In this document: positions 16,255-24,972 of the stretch, piece by piece | How the letters are laid out: each line of letters opens with the position of its first letter | Numbering within the stretch: the stretch's first letter is position 1 | DNA from: Tardiphaga alba | Lineage (GTDB): Bacteria; Pseudomonadota; Alphaproteobacteria; Rhizobiales; Xanthobacteraceae | DNA: 64,000 nucleotides | Reading direction: 5' to 3' | NCBI RefSeq assembly: GCF_018279705.1 | Contig: NZ_CP036498.1 | Coordinates: 3,985,001 to 4,049,000 of the forward strand | Program-made: the position numbers and the translations under genes | The notes under the pieces: generated by a model | What the model was told of the DNA's origin: nothing | What the model saw: the letters and a program-made list of their open reading frames with translations, nothing else | Databases searched by the model: none

Positions 16255-17424
16255 CTAGGCAGCCTGCGCCAGTGCGGGAGCCGGCGAAGTCTGCTTTGCC
16301 GCCATGTTCTGGAGTAATACGTCCTGGCGCACCGCGAGTTCGCGCCTGATGCGGCGCGCCTTGGATCGCTGCAGCCAGGACCAGGTAATGCGCTCGGTGG
16401 TCGCCTTGATGGAGATGACGAGACCGATCAGCATCCACAGCGCCCAGAGCAGCCACATGCTGAGATGGAAAGCACCCGCTGCGAGAACGACGGCGCCACG
16501 TCCGAACAATTTGATGATCGCGCGGGTCTGCCCGCCTTTGGCGACCGCAAGCTTCGATGCGCGGGCCACATCCTTCGGCCCCTGCGCGATGCGGAGCGTA
16601 TCCAGCGCGCCGCGCGTGCCGGCCTTTTCGCCGACGCGGCCGACATCCTTGGCAAATCGTACGATGTCGCCGGCCTTCTCGGCGCGAAAGGCGGTCTTCA
16701 TGGCCGCCAAGGTCTGGCCGGGACGAAACACGGACACATTCATCATCGCCTCCTTGAGCACCGGCCCATCCACCATGCCACGGGCCGAACGCGCCGCCCA
16801 AGCAGTAAGCCCCTCGCCGATGCGTCCGGCCTTTCGCGCGTCCTTCACCAGCGTCAGTCCGGCCCGCACCGGCGTCATGCCGCCCGCACTGGCATAGGTG
16901 GCCGCGGTCACGGCGAGACCTGCCGCTGCGAGCCCCAGGATCAGGTGATCGGTATCCTCCCCCATCACCAAATGCTTGCCTTCGCGAACGGCGTCGCGGA
17001 TATCACCGAAGACAAACAGGTCGCCGGCGACCGTGCCGGACAACGTGGCGAGATCGTCGGCATTGCCGGTCACGAAACCAGTGGCGAAACGCTTGGCAAA
17101 GTTAGCGGCCGAAGCATCCACCGCCACGGCCTCGTTCACCCGCTGCACGAGACCGTCCGGCAGCCTGACGTTGCGGGCCTCCGCGAGATCGACAAAGCTC
17201 TTGGCGAGATCGGCATCCTGGGCCGTCAATGCGTCCTCGGCCTGCTTCGCCAGCATGTCGGGGTCGCGACGCAGCGCGGCGGTGACCTGGGCATCCGCCA
17301 GCGCCACCGGATCGTCCTGCGCAATCAGCACAGCACCCGCATCCCGGGCATGCGGCCACAGCAACAGACCTGCGGTCATGCAGACCGCAATCCCTGTCAA
17401 AGCCGTACTAAGCCGAAACCGCAT
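16255..17424 (-). CDS. Conserved membrane protein of unknown function
   Basis: The 389-residue protein begins with a signal-anchor (residues 5-25) and ends with a strong membrane helix region (about 316-343, LAAGAFHLSMWLLWALWMLI) followed by a basic tail. The middle part is helical and Ala-rich, with one more hydrophobic stretch (LGLAAAGLAVTAATYASAGG). No family is recognised. It is similar in style to large periplasmic/membrane proteins conserved among Bradyrhizobiaceae. Confidence 0.75.
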   Translation of the reverse strand: MRFRLSTALTGIAVCMTAGLLLWPHARDAGAVLIAQDDPVALADAQVTAALRRDPDMLAKQAEDALTAQDADLAKSFVDLAEARNVRLPDGLVQRVNEAVAVDASAANFAKRFATGFVTGNADDLATLSGTVAGDLFVFGDIRDAVREGKHLVMGEDTDHLILGLAAAGLAVTAATYASAGGMTPVRAGLTLVKDARKAGRIGEGLTAWAARSARGMVDGPVLKEAMMNVSVFRPGQTLAAMKTAFRAEKAGDIVRFAKDVGRVGEKAGTRGALDTLRIAQGPKDVARASKLAVAKGGQTRAIIKLFGRGAVVLAAGAFHLSMWLLWALWMLIGLVISIKATTERITWSWLQRSKARRIRRELAVRQDVLLQNMAAKQTSPAPALAQAA

Positions 17425-17650
17425 CCCAAATCCTTATTGGTGCACCTCCATTCAAGTGGTGCGTCACGGTTCGGACACAACCGCCCCGACGAAAGAAGGG
17501 CTATCGTGAGGCACCCAAACTGTGTCGAATTTGCAGGACTGAATGCCAGTTCCGCGGTCTAGGAATCAGCATCCGGGCCGGTATGGTGCGCCGCACTGAA
17601 CGGTCGTGGACGCTGGGAGCGCGCGGCTGTTGCAAGCAAAGGTAGATACG

Positions 17651-17896
17651 ATGTCCGACCACGTGGTTCCGCACTTTCACAATGACGCCGGCGTTCCGAT
17701 CATCGAGATCGGCTCGAAGGAGTTCATGTGCGTGGGCGCCAACCCGCCGTTCGACCATCCGCATGTGTTTCTCGACCTCGGCGACGATAACGAGATCATC
17801 TGCCCCTATTGCTCGACCCTGTATCGCTACGCCAGCGACCTCGGCGCTGGCCAGGCTCGCCCGCCGGAATGCGTGGTGAAGGACAAGGCGGCCTGA
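17651..17896 (+). CDS. NDUFS6-like zinc-finger protein (zf-CHCC)
   Basis: The 81-residue protein carries the CHCC zinc pattern: MCVGANPPFDHPHVFLD gives Cys and His, and ICPYCSTLY gives the last Cys pair. This is the bacterial homologue of complex I subunit NDUFS6 found across alphaproteobacteria. The ATG at 17651 is the family start. It precedes the FAD monooxygenase by 10 bp and is probably co-transcribed. Confidence 0.9.
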   Translation: MSDHVVPHFHNDAGVPIIEIGSKEFMCVGANPPFDHPHVFLDLGDDNEIICPYCSTLYRYASDLGAGQARPPECVVKDKAA

Positions 17897-17906
17897 TTTT
17901 CCAGCT

Positions 17907-19073
17907 ATGACGTCGTCGAGGACCATTGTCGTCGCCGGTGCAGGCATCGGCGGTCTGACAGCTGCACTGGCGCTTGCCGCCAAGGGTTTTCGTGTCACCG
18001 TTCTCGAAAAGGCCGCCCGGCTGGAAGAAGTCGGCGCCGGGTTGCAGCTGTCTCCCAATGCCAGCCGCATCCTGATTTCACTCGGACTTGCCGAACGTCT
18101 CGGACCCCATGTGGTCACACCACGTGCGGTGACCATCATGACGGCGCGCAGCGGCGGCGAGGTGACACGGCTGTCGCTCACGGCCAGCGCCCGGCCTGAC
18201 GCCCCCTATTGGCTAGCTCACCGCGCCGACCTGCAGGCCGCGCTGCTGGCCGAAGCACAAAGCCGCCCGGAGATCGACCTTCGCCTCGGCATGCCGGTCG
18301 AGAACATCGAAGCCACGGCCTCAGGCGTGCGCATCGGCGGGGCCGAAGCCGGTTGCCTGATCGGCGCGGACGGCGCGTGGTCGGTGATACGGGGCAAGCT
18401 GTTCCCGCATTTGCAGCCGCAATTTTCGGGCCTGATCGCCTGGCGCGGCACCTGCGATGCCGCAAGCCTGCCGAAAGAGATCCGGCCGTCCGGCGTTCAA
18501 TTGTGGATGGGCCCTCGCGCGCATCTGGTCGTCTATCCGATGTCGGCGGGTGAACGGATCAATATGGTGGCGATCGTCCCCGGCGCGCCGCTCGCCCCCG
18601 GCTGGCACACCCCTGGCGCCAGCGACGACATCAATGGACATTTCAGCCAGGCGCGCTGGCCGGCCAACGCACGCGCCATGATCGCGGCGATCGACAATTG
18701 GGGATGTTGGCCGCTCTATACGATGCCGGACGGCGGCGCCTGGCATGCGGGCCATGTTGCCCTGCTCGGTGATGCCGCGCATGCGATGGTGCCCTTTGCA
18801 GCCCAGGGCGCCGGCATGGCCATCGAGGACGCAGCCGTTCTGGCGGAGTGCCTCGGCGCGACCACGGACGATCGCGACGTCCCGGCCGCTCTGGCGCGCT
18901 ACGCCACCCTCCGCAAGCCACGCGTCACCCGCGTGCAGCAGACCGCACGGCGATCTGGAGAAATTTATCACCTGCGCGGCCCGATGGCGCTCGCACGCGA
19001 CGTCACGATGCGGCTGCTCGGCCCTCAACGCCTGCAGGCGCGACAAAACTGGATTTATAACTGGCAGCTCTAG
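17907..19073 (+). CDS. FAD-dependent monooxygenase (salicylate hydroxylase/UbiH-like)
   Basis: The Rossmann GAGIGG motif (residues 11-16), a later LIGADGAWSVIR (DG motif) and the FAD-binding GDAAHAMVPFAAQGAGMAIED (GD motif) mark a class A flavoprotein hydroxylase. Such enzymes hydroxylate aromatic rings using NAD(P)H and O2. The 388-residue length is standard. Neither a catabolic cluster nor ubiquinone genes adjoin it, so the substrate is open. It follows the zinc-finger gene by 10 bp. Confidence 0.92.
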   Translation: MTSSRTIVVAGAGIGGLTAALALAAKGFRVTVLEKAARLEEVGAGLQLSPNASRILISLGLAERLGPHVVTPRAVTIMTARSGGEVTRLSLTASARPDAPYWLAHRADLQAALLAEAQSRPEIDLRLGMPVENIEATASGVRIGGAEAGCLIGADGAWSVIRGKLFPHLQPQFSGLIAWRGTCDAASLPKEIRPSGVQLWMGPRAHLVVYPMSAGERINMVAIVPGAPLAPGWHTPGASDDINGHFSQARWPANARAMIAAIDNWGCWPLYTMPDGGAWHAGHVALLGDAAHAMVPFAAQGAGMAIEDAAVLAECLGATTDDRDVPAALARYATLRKPRVTRVQQTARRSGEIYHLRGPMALARDVTMRLLGPQRLQARQNWIYNWQL

Positions 19074-19141
19074 CGCCTGACGATCCAGCCAAGCGATAGC
19101 CGGCTTTCGGATCAGCCGATGCTTCCATCAGAGGCGCATCA

Positions 19142-19546
19142 TCAGCGCCTGGAAGAACGGTTGGCGGGCATCGCCGACGGGGGCGCTGGGGGCGGCGCCG
19201 ATGCGATGCATCGGTTCTTCTGCCACTGCTCCTCGGCCAACTTTGCCTGAGCGCGCGCGGAAATATAATCGTTGCGATAGGCCACTTCACCGACCACGCT
19301 TCCGGCCGTGCCTGTTTGCGCTTTGTCGATCAGCCCCTGCAATTCGGCCGTGCGCCGCGCCAGGCGATTGCGTTCCGCCTCGAGCTGTGAGCAATCGCTC
19401 AGGTCATAGATCGACGGGTCAACAAACGCTCCGGACAACGGCCCATCACCCATGCCGGCACAGCCGCCAAGGTGAACGGCAAGCAGCAGCGCAGCCGCCG
19501 CAGCAATGCGGGACGGCAGACGGGAGCGAGAGATGTCAGCGATCAT
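19142..19546 (-). CDS. Small lipoprotein
   Basis: A signal segment ends in the lipobox LGGC (Cys29), so the 134-residue protein is predicted to be lipidated. The mature part has a helical stretch (CSQLEAERNRLARRTAELQG) with two more Cys (DCSQ, NRC) and a Pro-rich tail. It is a common Bradyrhizobiaceae lipoprotein type of unknown role. Confidence 0.75.
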   Translation of the reverse strand: MIADISRSRLPSRIAAAAALLLAVHLGGCAGMGDGPLSGAFVDPSIYDLSDCSQLEAERNRLARRTAELQGLIDKAQTGTAGSVVGEVAYRNDYISARAQAKLAEEQWQKNRCIASAPPPAPPSAMPANRSSRR

Positions 19547-19698
19547 CGGGACTTTCTAGGCGGGCTTTATTGAGGTTGCGTAAAGCAGCCCCCGGTGGCC
19601 GGATTGAGGCCGAGCTGACAAGGCTCACTCCCGACAAGGCTTACTGGCGAACTTCCGATTTGGCGCGGCGCGCATTTACAGCTATGGAGACGCAGCCT

Positions 19699-19784
19699 GC
19701 CCCCTTGATGGAATTGGTAGACATACAAGACTTAAAATCTTGAGTCCTCTGGGCGTGCCGGTTCGAGTCCGGCAGGGGGCACCA
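19699..19784 (+). tRNA. tRNA-Leu (anticodon UAA)
   Basis: The acceptor stem GCCCCCT/AGGGGGC, the anticodon arm CAAGA-CTTAAAA-TCTTG with anticodon TAA, a long class II variable arm, the TTCGAGTCC T-loop and an encoded CCA are all present. The 86-base length suits a leucine tRNA. An integrase gene starts 197 bp downstream, so the 3' half is the probable attachment site. Confidence 0.95.
19751..19784 (+). other. Probable attL (3' end of tRNA-Leu)
   Basis: P4-type integrases usually use the T-arm and 3' end of a tRNA gene as attachment core, and this tRNA abuts the integrase gene. The assignment is by position. I found no second copy of this sequence in the window, so the right end is either outside or lost. 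Confidence 0.5.
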
Positions 19785-19980
19785 GTGGTTGATCCGAGGT
19801 GGTTTTTCGGGCGCGGCGAATCGGCCAAAATCCATCGACAACCTTTTGATAATGTGCGATTTTAGCCAAACTACCGCGTCCACCGTCGTCCTCGGTTGTC
19901 CAGCGACATCCACGATTTTTGTTGGTCTTTGTGTTGGTCCGGGCGACCAATGTGTTGGTCCAGCGCTTTGGATTGCTTGA

Positions 19981-21174
19981 ATGCTCACTGACGCCAAATG
20001 TAGAAACGCAAAGGCTAGGGAGTCGGCCTACAAACTCTCCGACAGCGAAGGTCTCCACCTACTTGTCCGTCCTAGTGGCACAAAGGCTTGGCGCCTTTCC
20101 TACCGTTTCCTTCGCAAACAGAAGTCCCTTGCACTGGGGACTTATCCCGCAGTCGGATTGAGCGCAGCGCGGACAGCCAAGGATGAAGCAAAGCAGTTGC
20201 TGGCGCGCGGCGTTGACCCATCCCACCAGCGCAAGCTTGATCGCAGTGCAACTGAACGATCATACGCGACTACTTTCAAAGCCGTGGCGGATGAGCTCAT
20301 TGCCAAATTCGAGAAGGAGAACTACTCCGCAGTTACCCTGCAGAAAAAGCGATGGCTCGTTTCTTTGGCCGAACCAGAAATCGGCAGTCGCCCCGTAGCA
20401 AGCATCTCTCCACCCGAGTTGCTTGACGCTCTACGGAAAGTTGAGAAGCGAGGCACCTACGAAACTGCAAATCGCCTGCGATCATTTGCGGGATCGGTAT
20501 TCCGGTTCGCGATTGCCACGGGACGAGCCGACCGCGATCCAGCTCAAGATCTCCGGGGCGCACTTATTACCCCTACCGTCAAACATCATGCCGCGATTAC
20601 AGATCCTAAAAAGCTCGGTGCCCTGCTCCGCGCCATCGACGGAATCGATGGCTCATTCATTGTCAAACAAGCACTAAAATTTACACCGTTGGTGTTCGTT
20701 CGTCCTGGCGAACTCCGAGGTGCGAAGTGGACAGAATTCGACCACAAGAGCGCCGTTTGGAGAATTCCGGCCGAACGCATGAAGATGGACCGGGAGCACC
20801 GCGTTCCTCTCGCGCCCCAAGCGCTGCAAATACTTGCGGAGCTGCATCCGATCACTGGCAGCTCGCCGTTCGTGTTTCCCTCGGTCCGCTCTTGGCATCG
20901 ACCGATGTCAGAAAATACGATCAATGCGGCGTTGCGTCGTCTTGGTTACACGGGCGAAGAAATGACGGCTCATGGTTTTAGGACAACGGCATCGACGCTA
21001 CTGAACGAAATGCAAGAATGGTCCCCCGATGTAATAGAAAGGCAGCTCGCCCATCAAGAGCCGAACGAAGCTCGCCGCGCTTACATGCACGCCGCCGAAT
21101 TTTGGAAGGAGCGAGTGAGCATGATGTCGGCTTGGGCGGACTATCTTGACGGAGCTAGACACTTCCCGGCCTGA
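19981..21174 (+). CDS. int: P4-type tyrosine integrase
   Basis: The N-terminal arm-binding domain (DUF4102 type: MLTDAKCRNAKARESAYKLS, then GLHLLVRPSGTKAWRLSYR) is followed by a core-binding domain. The catalytic domain has Arg241 (RPGEL), His331-x-x-Arg334 (HGFR), His358 (LAHQE) and Tyr368. The set is complete, so the enzyme is predicted active. It lies 3' of tRNA-Leu(UAA) in the standard orientation for an integrative element. It would mark the left end of the island. Confidence 0.95.
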   Translation: MLTDAKCRNAKARESAYKLSDSEGLHLLVRPSGTKAWRLSYRFLRKQKSLALGTYPAVGLSAARTAKDEAKQLLARGVDPSHQRKLDRSATERSYATTFKAVADELIAKFEKENYSAVTLQKKRWLVSLAEPEIGSRPVASISPPELLDALRKVEKRGTYETANRLRSFAGSVFRFAIATGRADRDPAQDLRGALITPTVKHHAAITDPKKLGALLRAIDGIDGSFIVKQALKFTPLVFVRPGELRGAKWTEFDHKSAVWRIPAERMKMDREHRVPLAPQALQILAELHPITGSSPFVFPSVRSWHRPMSENTINAALRRLGYTGEEMTAHGFRTTASTLLNEMQEWSPDVIERQLAHQEPNEARRAYMHAAEFWKERVSMMSAWADYLDGARHFPA

Positions 21175-21300
21175 GCCGTATTTTTCCGTTGACCTGTCTG
21201 GGTCAGGCTCTTCATTGGCAGATCGCCGATTTGCATGCGTTGCGATGTGGCCCGCTAGAGCCTTCACCTGACCATAAAGTTCAGCGCGACCTTTTGTCGA

Positions 21301-21325
21301 GGAACGAAGCAGACACCCCCCTGTT
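21301..21325 (+). promoter_or_regulatory. EcfG-type general stress promoter
   Basis: GGAAC-N17-GTT matches the alphaproteobacterial EcfG consensus and ends 31 bp before the PRC-barrel start. Consensus match only. Confidence 0.5.
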
Positions 21326-21356
21326 CTACCGCCACACAAGCCAAGGGAGGACAATC

Positions 21357-21713
21357 ATGGGTGAACGTGAAACCGGCAATCTCATCGGCACCGACAAGGT
21401 CGACGGCACCGCGGTGTATGGCCCTGATCGCGAGAAGATCGGCTCCATCGAGCGCGTTATGCTCGAAAAGGTCAGCGGCAAAGCTTCATACGCCGTGCTC
21501 AGCTTCGGCGGCTTCTTCGGGATTGGCGATGACCACTACCCGCTTCCGTGGCAGACGCTGAAGTATGACACCGAGCTGGGTGGTTACCTGACCAATGTGA
21601 CCAAGGATCAGCTCGAAGGTGCCCCTAAGTACAGCAACGAAGCGGATTGGGACTGGCAGGACACCGGTCGCTACCGCAAGGTGGACGACTATTACGGAAC
21701 TCCATTCGTTTAA
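21357..21713 (+). CDS. PRC-barrel domain protein
   Basis: The 118-residue protein has the PRC-barrel strands GTAVYGPDREKIGSIERVML, ASYAVLSFGGFFGIGDDHYP and LPWQTLKYDTELGGY, with a C-terminal acidic/aromatic tail. Such proteins are common in general stress regulons of rhizobia. GGGAGG lies 7 bases before the ATG. An EcfG-like promoter is upstream and a strong terminator follows, so it is a single-gene unit. A related PRC-barrel gene lies at 49597. Confidence 0.88.
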   Translation: MGERETGNLIGTDKVDGTAVYGPDREKIGSIERVMLEKVSGKASYAVLSFGGFFGIGDDHYPLPWQTLKYDTELGGYLTNVTKDQLEGAPKYSNEADWDWQDTGRYRKVDDYYGTPFV

Positions 21714-21720
21714 TCTGGTT

Positions 21721-21749
21721 GGCCCCGGTTCGCCGGGGCCTTTTTCTTT
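21721..21749 (+). terminator. Rho-independent terminator after the PRC-barrel gene
   Basis: GGCCCCGG-TTCG-CCGGGGCC is an 8-bp stem with a UUCG tetraloop, followed by TTTTTCTTT. Confidence 0.92.
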
Positions 21750-21759
21750 GGAGGAAGCC

Positions 21760-21942
21760 ATGGCGAAATCTGATCAGGACATAACCCTGGACGAGAAGAG
21801 CCAGGAGCAGCCGCAAACCAAGGAACGGGCACGTGACCCAAGTTCGAAGGATCAGCCCCAGCCTCCCACACGGGAGGAGGAGAAAACCGGCAAGGTGGCG
21901 CCGGGCCAGAAGCACCAAAGGCACCTGGGCGATAAGAGCTGA
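21760..21942 (+). CDS. Small hydrophilic, probably disordered protein
   Basis: The 60-residue protein (MAKSDQDITLDEKSQEQPQT onward) is made almost wholly of charged residues, Gln and Pro, and is likely unfolded. GGAGG precedes the ATG. It sits 11 bp before the copper-storage gene and may be co-transcribed. Function unknown. Confidence 0.6.
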   Translation: MAKSDQDITLDEKSQEQPQTKERARDPSSKDQPQPPTREEEKTGKVAPGQKHQRHLGDKS

Positions 21943-21953
21943 AGGAAAACACA

Positions 21954-22280
21954 ATGCAATCAGCAGAGATGAAGAGCTGCATCGAAGCCTGTCTCGCCTG
22001 CTACAAGACCTGCACCAGCATGGCGATGAATCACTGCCTGGAGATGGGCGGCGAGCACACAGAGCCCGATCACTTTCGGCTGATGATGGCGTGCGCAGAG
22101 ATGTGCCGGACGTCAGCCCACTTCATGCTGATCGGAACGCCCCATCATAAGCACACTTGCCGCGAGTGCGCGGAGATCTGTGCGGAGTGCGCAAAGGACT
22201 GCGAGCGCATCGGGGACATGGATGAATGCGTCGCTGCCTGCCGGGCTTGCGCCGAGTCCTGTCAGAAGATGGCCGCCTGA
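21954..22280 (+). CDS. Four-helix-bundle copper-storage protein (Csp family)
   Basis: The 108-residue protein has 16 Cys, mostly spaced CxxxC or CxxC on four helices (CIEACLACYKTC, CAEMC, CRECAEICAECAKDC, CVAACRACAESC), plus a His-rich turn (HHKH). This is the Csp (DUF326) pattern, in which Cys line a helical bundle to hold many Cu(I) ions. There is no export signal, so it matches the cytosolic Csp3 type. It lies inside the integrated element as likely metal-tolerance cargo. Confidence 0.9.
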   Translation: MQSAEMKSCIEACLACYKTCTSMAMNHCLEMGGEHTEPDHFRLMMACAEMCRTSAHFMLIGTPHHKHTCRECAEICAECAKDCERIGDMDECVAACRACAESCQKMAA

Positions 22281-22354
22281 AACCTTTTCAGGTCAGCGCC
22301 ATTGCCAAGGCAGCATACGCCGGGTGTCAACCGGCCCTAACGGGGATGATGGAC

Positions 22355-22407
22355 GCGGCGGTTTTGCCGGTTTCTCGTCGCGACAGCAACGCATAGGTAC
22401 GCGTGGC
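22355..22407 (+). repeat. 53-bp direct repeat, copy A
   Basis: This sequence matches 36437-36489 at about 87% with no gaps, including the shared core CGTCGCGACAGCAACGCAT. It lies in a gene-free stretch between the Csp gene and the frameshifted gene at 22494. Confidence 0.7.
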
Positions 22408-22493
22408 AATCTAACCTGTTCCCGGCGTATGCGCTCCCCACAACCTTCAGTAAACTGCCCGGCGTAAACACCTCGATTCGCGCTGGGCAGGGC

Positions 22494-23275
22494 ATGCTAT
22501 CCCGTTTCAATCGGCTACCATTCGAGCTACGCGTCGCGCTCCTCGCCAATATCGCCGTCCTGATCCCAAACCTCCTGTGGTTTGGATCGCAACTCGGCGC
22601 GAGGATCGACCCTGGACTGGCCACCCTTCTGGGCGCCGTCGTGGGTCTGGGCGTCGTAGGATGGCAGACCAACCGCGGCTTCAAGAACCTCATCCGGTCT
22701 CAAGAAAACCAATCGAAGATCGAGCAGGACGCCAGGCTGCACAGATACGAGCTGGAGCAAAAGGCAGCAAAAGACGCCGAAGACCGAGCACGACGTCAGT
22801 TACTGTCCGGCCTTCGAGCCGAAATCGTCTCTCTGCATTCGTCTGCATTTACAAGTGCGCAATCTCACAGGCAATTTGCGCTGCTTTACAAAGCATGCAT
22901 GAACATAACTCTCCGGCGACAATCAAAGAATTCACCATCGCCGGCTTCAAGGCACCCTTCTACAAAGAAAATATCGGCAAGCTGGGGTTGCTCGATGTTC
23001 ACATCGCCGCTGACATCATCAAGGTTCACTCGATGGTTCACGACGAGAAAAAGATTGTATGGGAGAATGCGGCGCCCAACTCTGTGGTTTGCATCGCGTA
23101 CGCGACCAGCGCGGCCCTCGCTTACAAATTCAACGCAGACCTCTATCACGTGGCGATGCGCATACGCTCTTTCGAAGAGGGGACGGCTGACCCCGGTAGC
23201 CTGTCATCTACGGAGGCAGCTCGGCACGCCGACCTTCCCAAATTTGAAGATATGATACCGGAAAAGATTGTCTGA
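22494..23275 (+). pseudogene. Membrane/coiled-coil hypothetical protein, split by a frameshift
   Basis: The first frame, from 22494, gives two membrane helices (about residues 12-60) and a charged coiled coil (ENQSKIEQDARLHRYELEQK through LSGLRAEIVSLH). A second frame, offset by -1, continues to 23275 with well-formed protein (TIKEFTIAGFKAPFYKENIG, LGLLDVHIAADIIKVHSMV). The switch is between about 22840 and 22910. The two halves together look like one membrane protein of a type seen in mobile elements. No G-run marks the break. Confidence 0.65.
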
Positions 23276-23289
23276 GTGAGAGCGAGAGA

Positions 23290-23913
23290 ATGAATATCAA
23301 CGAGGAGCAAGACCTATTTTACGCTAACCTTGGCAGATGCATCGCGCAGTGGTCTCATGTCGAAGACGCCTTGTACGGAGTCTTCAGTACGGCAATCGCC
23401 AAACCAAATGAGGAGCGACAGGCAAATCTCGCGGTGCAGGCCTCGTTCTACTCCGTCAATCTTTCGGAGGGGAAATTCAACATCACAAACGCTGCGGTAC
23501 GGTTTCGCGTTATCGAGGGCATGACAAATGAACTGACTGACCCGCGGCGGCGTTTGCTCGGCATTTGGGAGCTGTTGATGAAAAAGGCTGATAAGCGACG
23601 AACGAAGAGAAATCAGATTGCCCACTTCCAGGTGCTCACCGATGTTCATGCAGCAGAAGGGAAGCGTTTGGCCCTTCGTCCTGCCATCTTTAACCCGAAC
23701 GGCATCTTGAGGCCTTCACGCCCGTTCCACTGCGCCGAGCTGCACGCCATATGCAGATCATTCGGACGGCTCGGTCAAGACCTGAGCGCGTTCTCTTATG
23801 CGCTTGGCCTGACGTTCGGGCAACGCGCACGTGAAGACGACTACGAAGAGCAGTGGGCAGGCCTGACATCAAGACTGTCTGGCCGCGTCTATGAGGGCCA
23901 AGCATCAGCTTAG
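23290..23913 (+). CDS. Hypothetical protein with HEPN-like RN(x)3H motif
   Basis: The 207-residue helical protein starts 15 bp after the frameshifted gene and is probably in its operon. It contains KRRTKRNQIAHFQVL, in which RNQIAH has the Arg-x4-His form of HEPN ribonuclease folds, preceded by helices like AQWSHVEDALYGVFSTAI. No partner nucleotidyltransferase is present. The HEPN reading is a pattern match, not proof; no other family is recognised. Confidence 0.6.
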   Translation: MNINEEQDLFYANLGRCIAQWSHVEDALYGVFSTAIAKPNEERQANLAVQASFYSVNLSEGKFNITNAAVRFRVIEGMTNELTDPRRRLLGIWELLMKKADKRRTKRNQIAHFQVLTDVHAAEGKRLALRPAIFNPNGILRPSRPFHCAELHAICRSFGRLGQDLSAFSYALGLTFGQRAREDDYEEQWAGLTSRLSGRVYEGQASA

Positions 23914-23993
23914 CTTAAAGGATTCGCAAGAGCGTCCTCCCTATCATCCTTCTAGCGGGAACGCGCCAGCTGAATGCTTCTAAGCGGTTCTGA

Positions 23994-24371
23994 CTATCGG
24001 CGTCGTCGGCCGACGCCAAAGCCCCTGGATGCAGGCTGCGGTCTAACTGTTTCGCGCTGGGTGCTGCTCACAAGGACAAGTGTGCTGGAGCCAGAAGCGG
24101 ACGACGAAGTCCGAGCTGGGGTAGGCGCAGATTTTGCCGGCGTCACCAGCGAAGAAAGCGGAAGCGGAGCCGGCATGTTGACCCGGATCGCCGGTTCGGC
24201 GGATACCTCTTTCCGGGAACGGGTCTCACCCCAACTGCTGGGTTTCCCGTCATTCAGGTCAAGGTAGGACGGAAACGGTCCTTGCTGCGGTGCCGACAAA
24301 TCCACGACGGAGCCCGCATGAGCAGGACCACTCAACAGAACAACGGATGCAACAAGCGATGCACGGATCAT
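23994..24371 (-). CDS. Secreted hypothetical protein
   Basis: The ATG at 24371 starts a clean signal peptide (MIRASLVASVVLLSGPAHAG). The mature 105 residues are Pro/Ser/Thr-rich and end in basic residues (GFGVGRRRR). An in-frame extension upstream to 24509 is unlikely. The family is not recognised; the Ser/Thr-rich end suggests a low-complexity surface or periplasmic protein. Confidence 0.55.
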   Translation of the reverse strand: MIRASLVASVVLLSGPAHAGSVVDLSAPQQGPFPSYLDLNDGKPSSWGETRSRKEVSAEPAIRVNMPAPLPLSSLVTPAKSAPTPARTSSSASGSSTLVLVSSTQRETVRPQPASRGFGVGRRRR

Positions 24372-24462
24372 CTGGGCTCCTCCTGCCCTCAACGAAGCAT
24401 GTACCGCTTTCCGCCGCGTCAACGGACTGGATAAATCGACCGTAAATACAACCGGAAGAATT

Positions 24463-24696
24463 TTACGGCTTGGAGCCAGGTGCCACGCTCGCGGTATCCA
24501 GCGTAACACATGTCCGCTTCCGCAGGCGCCGATCCATCCCCGTCACCTTCATCACCTTCCCTGCCGAGCAATTGCCGCCCTGGACGTAGACCACGGCGAA
24601 CGGATTCAGGGTGTGAGGTTCACGGGAAAGGATTGTTTGTGCCGAGGCCGACCCGGCAAGGGTCAGGAAGCCGACACACAGAACGATGGTACGCAT
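24463..24696 (-). CDS. Small secreted protein with Cys pair
   Basis: The 77-residue protein has a signal peptide (MRTIVLCVGFLTLAGSASAQ) and a short mature domain (PFAVVYVQGGNCSAGKVMKV, KRTCVTLD) with two Cys that may pair. The type is frequent in Bradyrhizobiaceae mobile regions; its function is unknown. Confidence 0.65.
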   Translation of the reverse strand: MRTIVLCVGFLTLAGSASAQTILSREPHTLNPFAVVYVQGGNCSAGKVMKVTGMDRRLRKRTCVTLDTASVAPGSKP

Positions 24697-24783
24697 AACT
24701 CATCTCCACAGCCGACGATGGCCTACAACATCGGCGTTGAGATTTGGTTGCTCAGCGCAAATGTCGCAGGCCTCGGCGGCGGG

Positions 24784-24972
24784 TTAGCGGGCGCCGCCAC
24801 GCACCCGTTTGCGCCGTTCGTCGCGCAGGCGCTGGTCACGGCCCGCGAGCTGAGACACACGCCTCTGAGCCCGGCGCCGGGAAGCGAATGGGCCGCCCAC
24901 CTCAATGAAGTCGGTCGGCTTGACCTTCTTATGCTGGTTGAACGAGGCGTATTGCTCGATGACGGTCAGCAT
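24784..24972 (-). CDS. Small basic hypothetical protein
   Basis: The 62-residue frame (MLTVIEQYASFNQHKKVKPT then EVGGPFASRRRAQRRVSQLA) uses the preferred GC-rich codons throughout and has a GAG motif before the ATG. It is very Arg-rich at the C-terminus. It overlaps the 5' end of the plus-strand gene at 24959 by 14 bp. Function unknown. Confidence 0.5.
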   Translation of the reverse strand: MLTVIEQYASFNQHKKVKPTDFIEVGGPFASRRRAQRRVSQLAGRDQRLRDERRKRVRGGAR

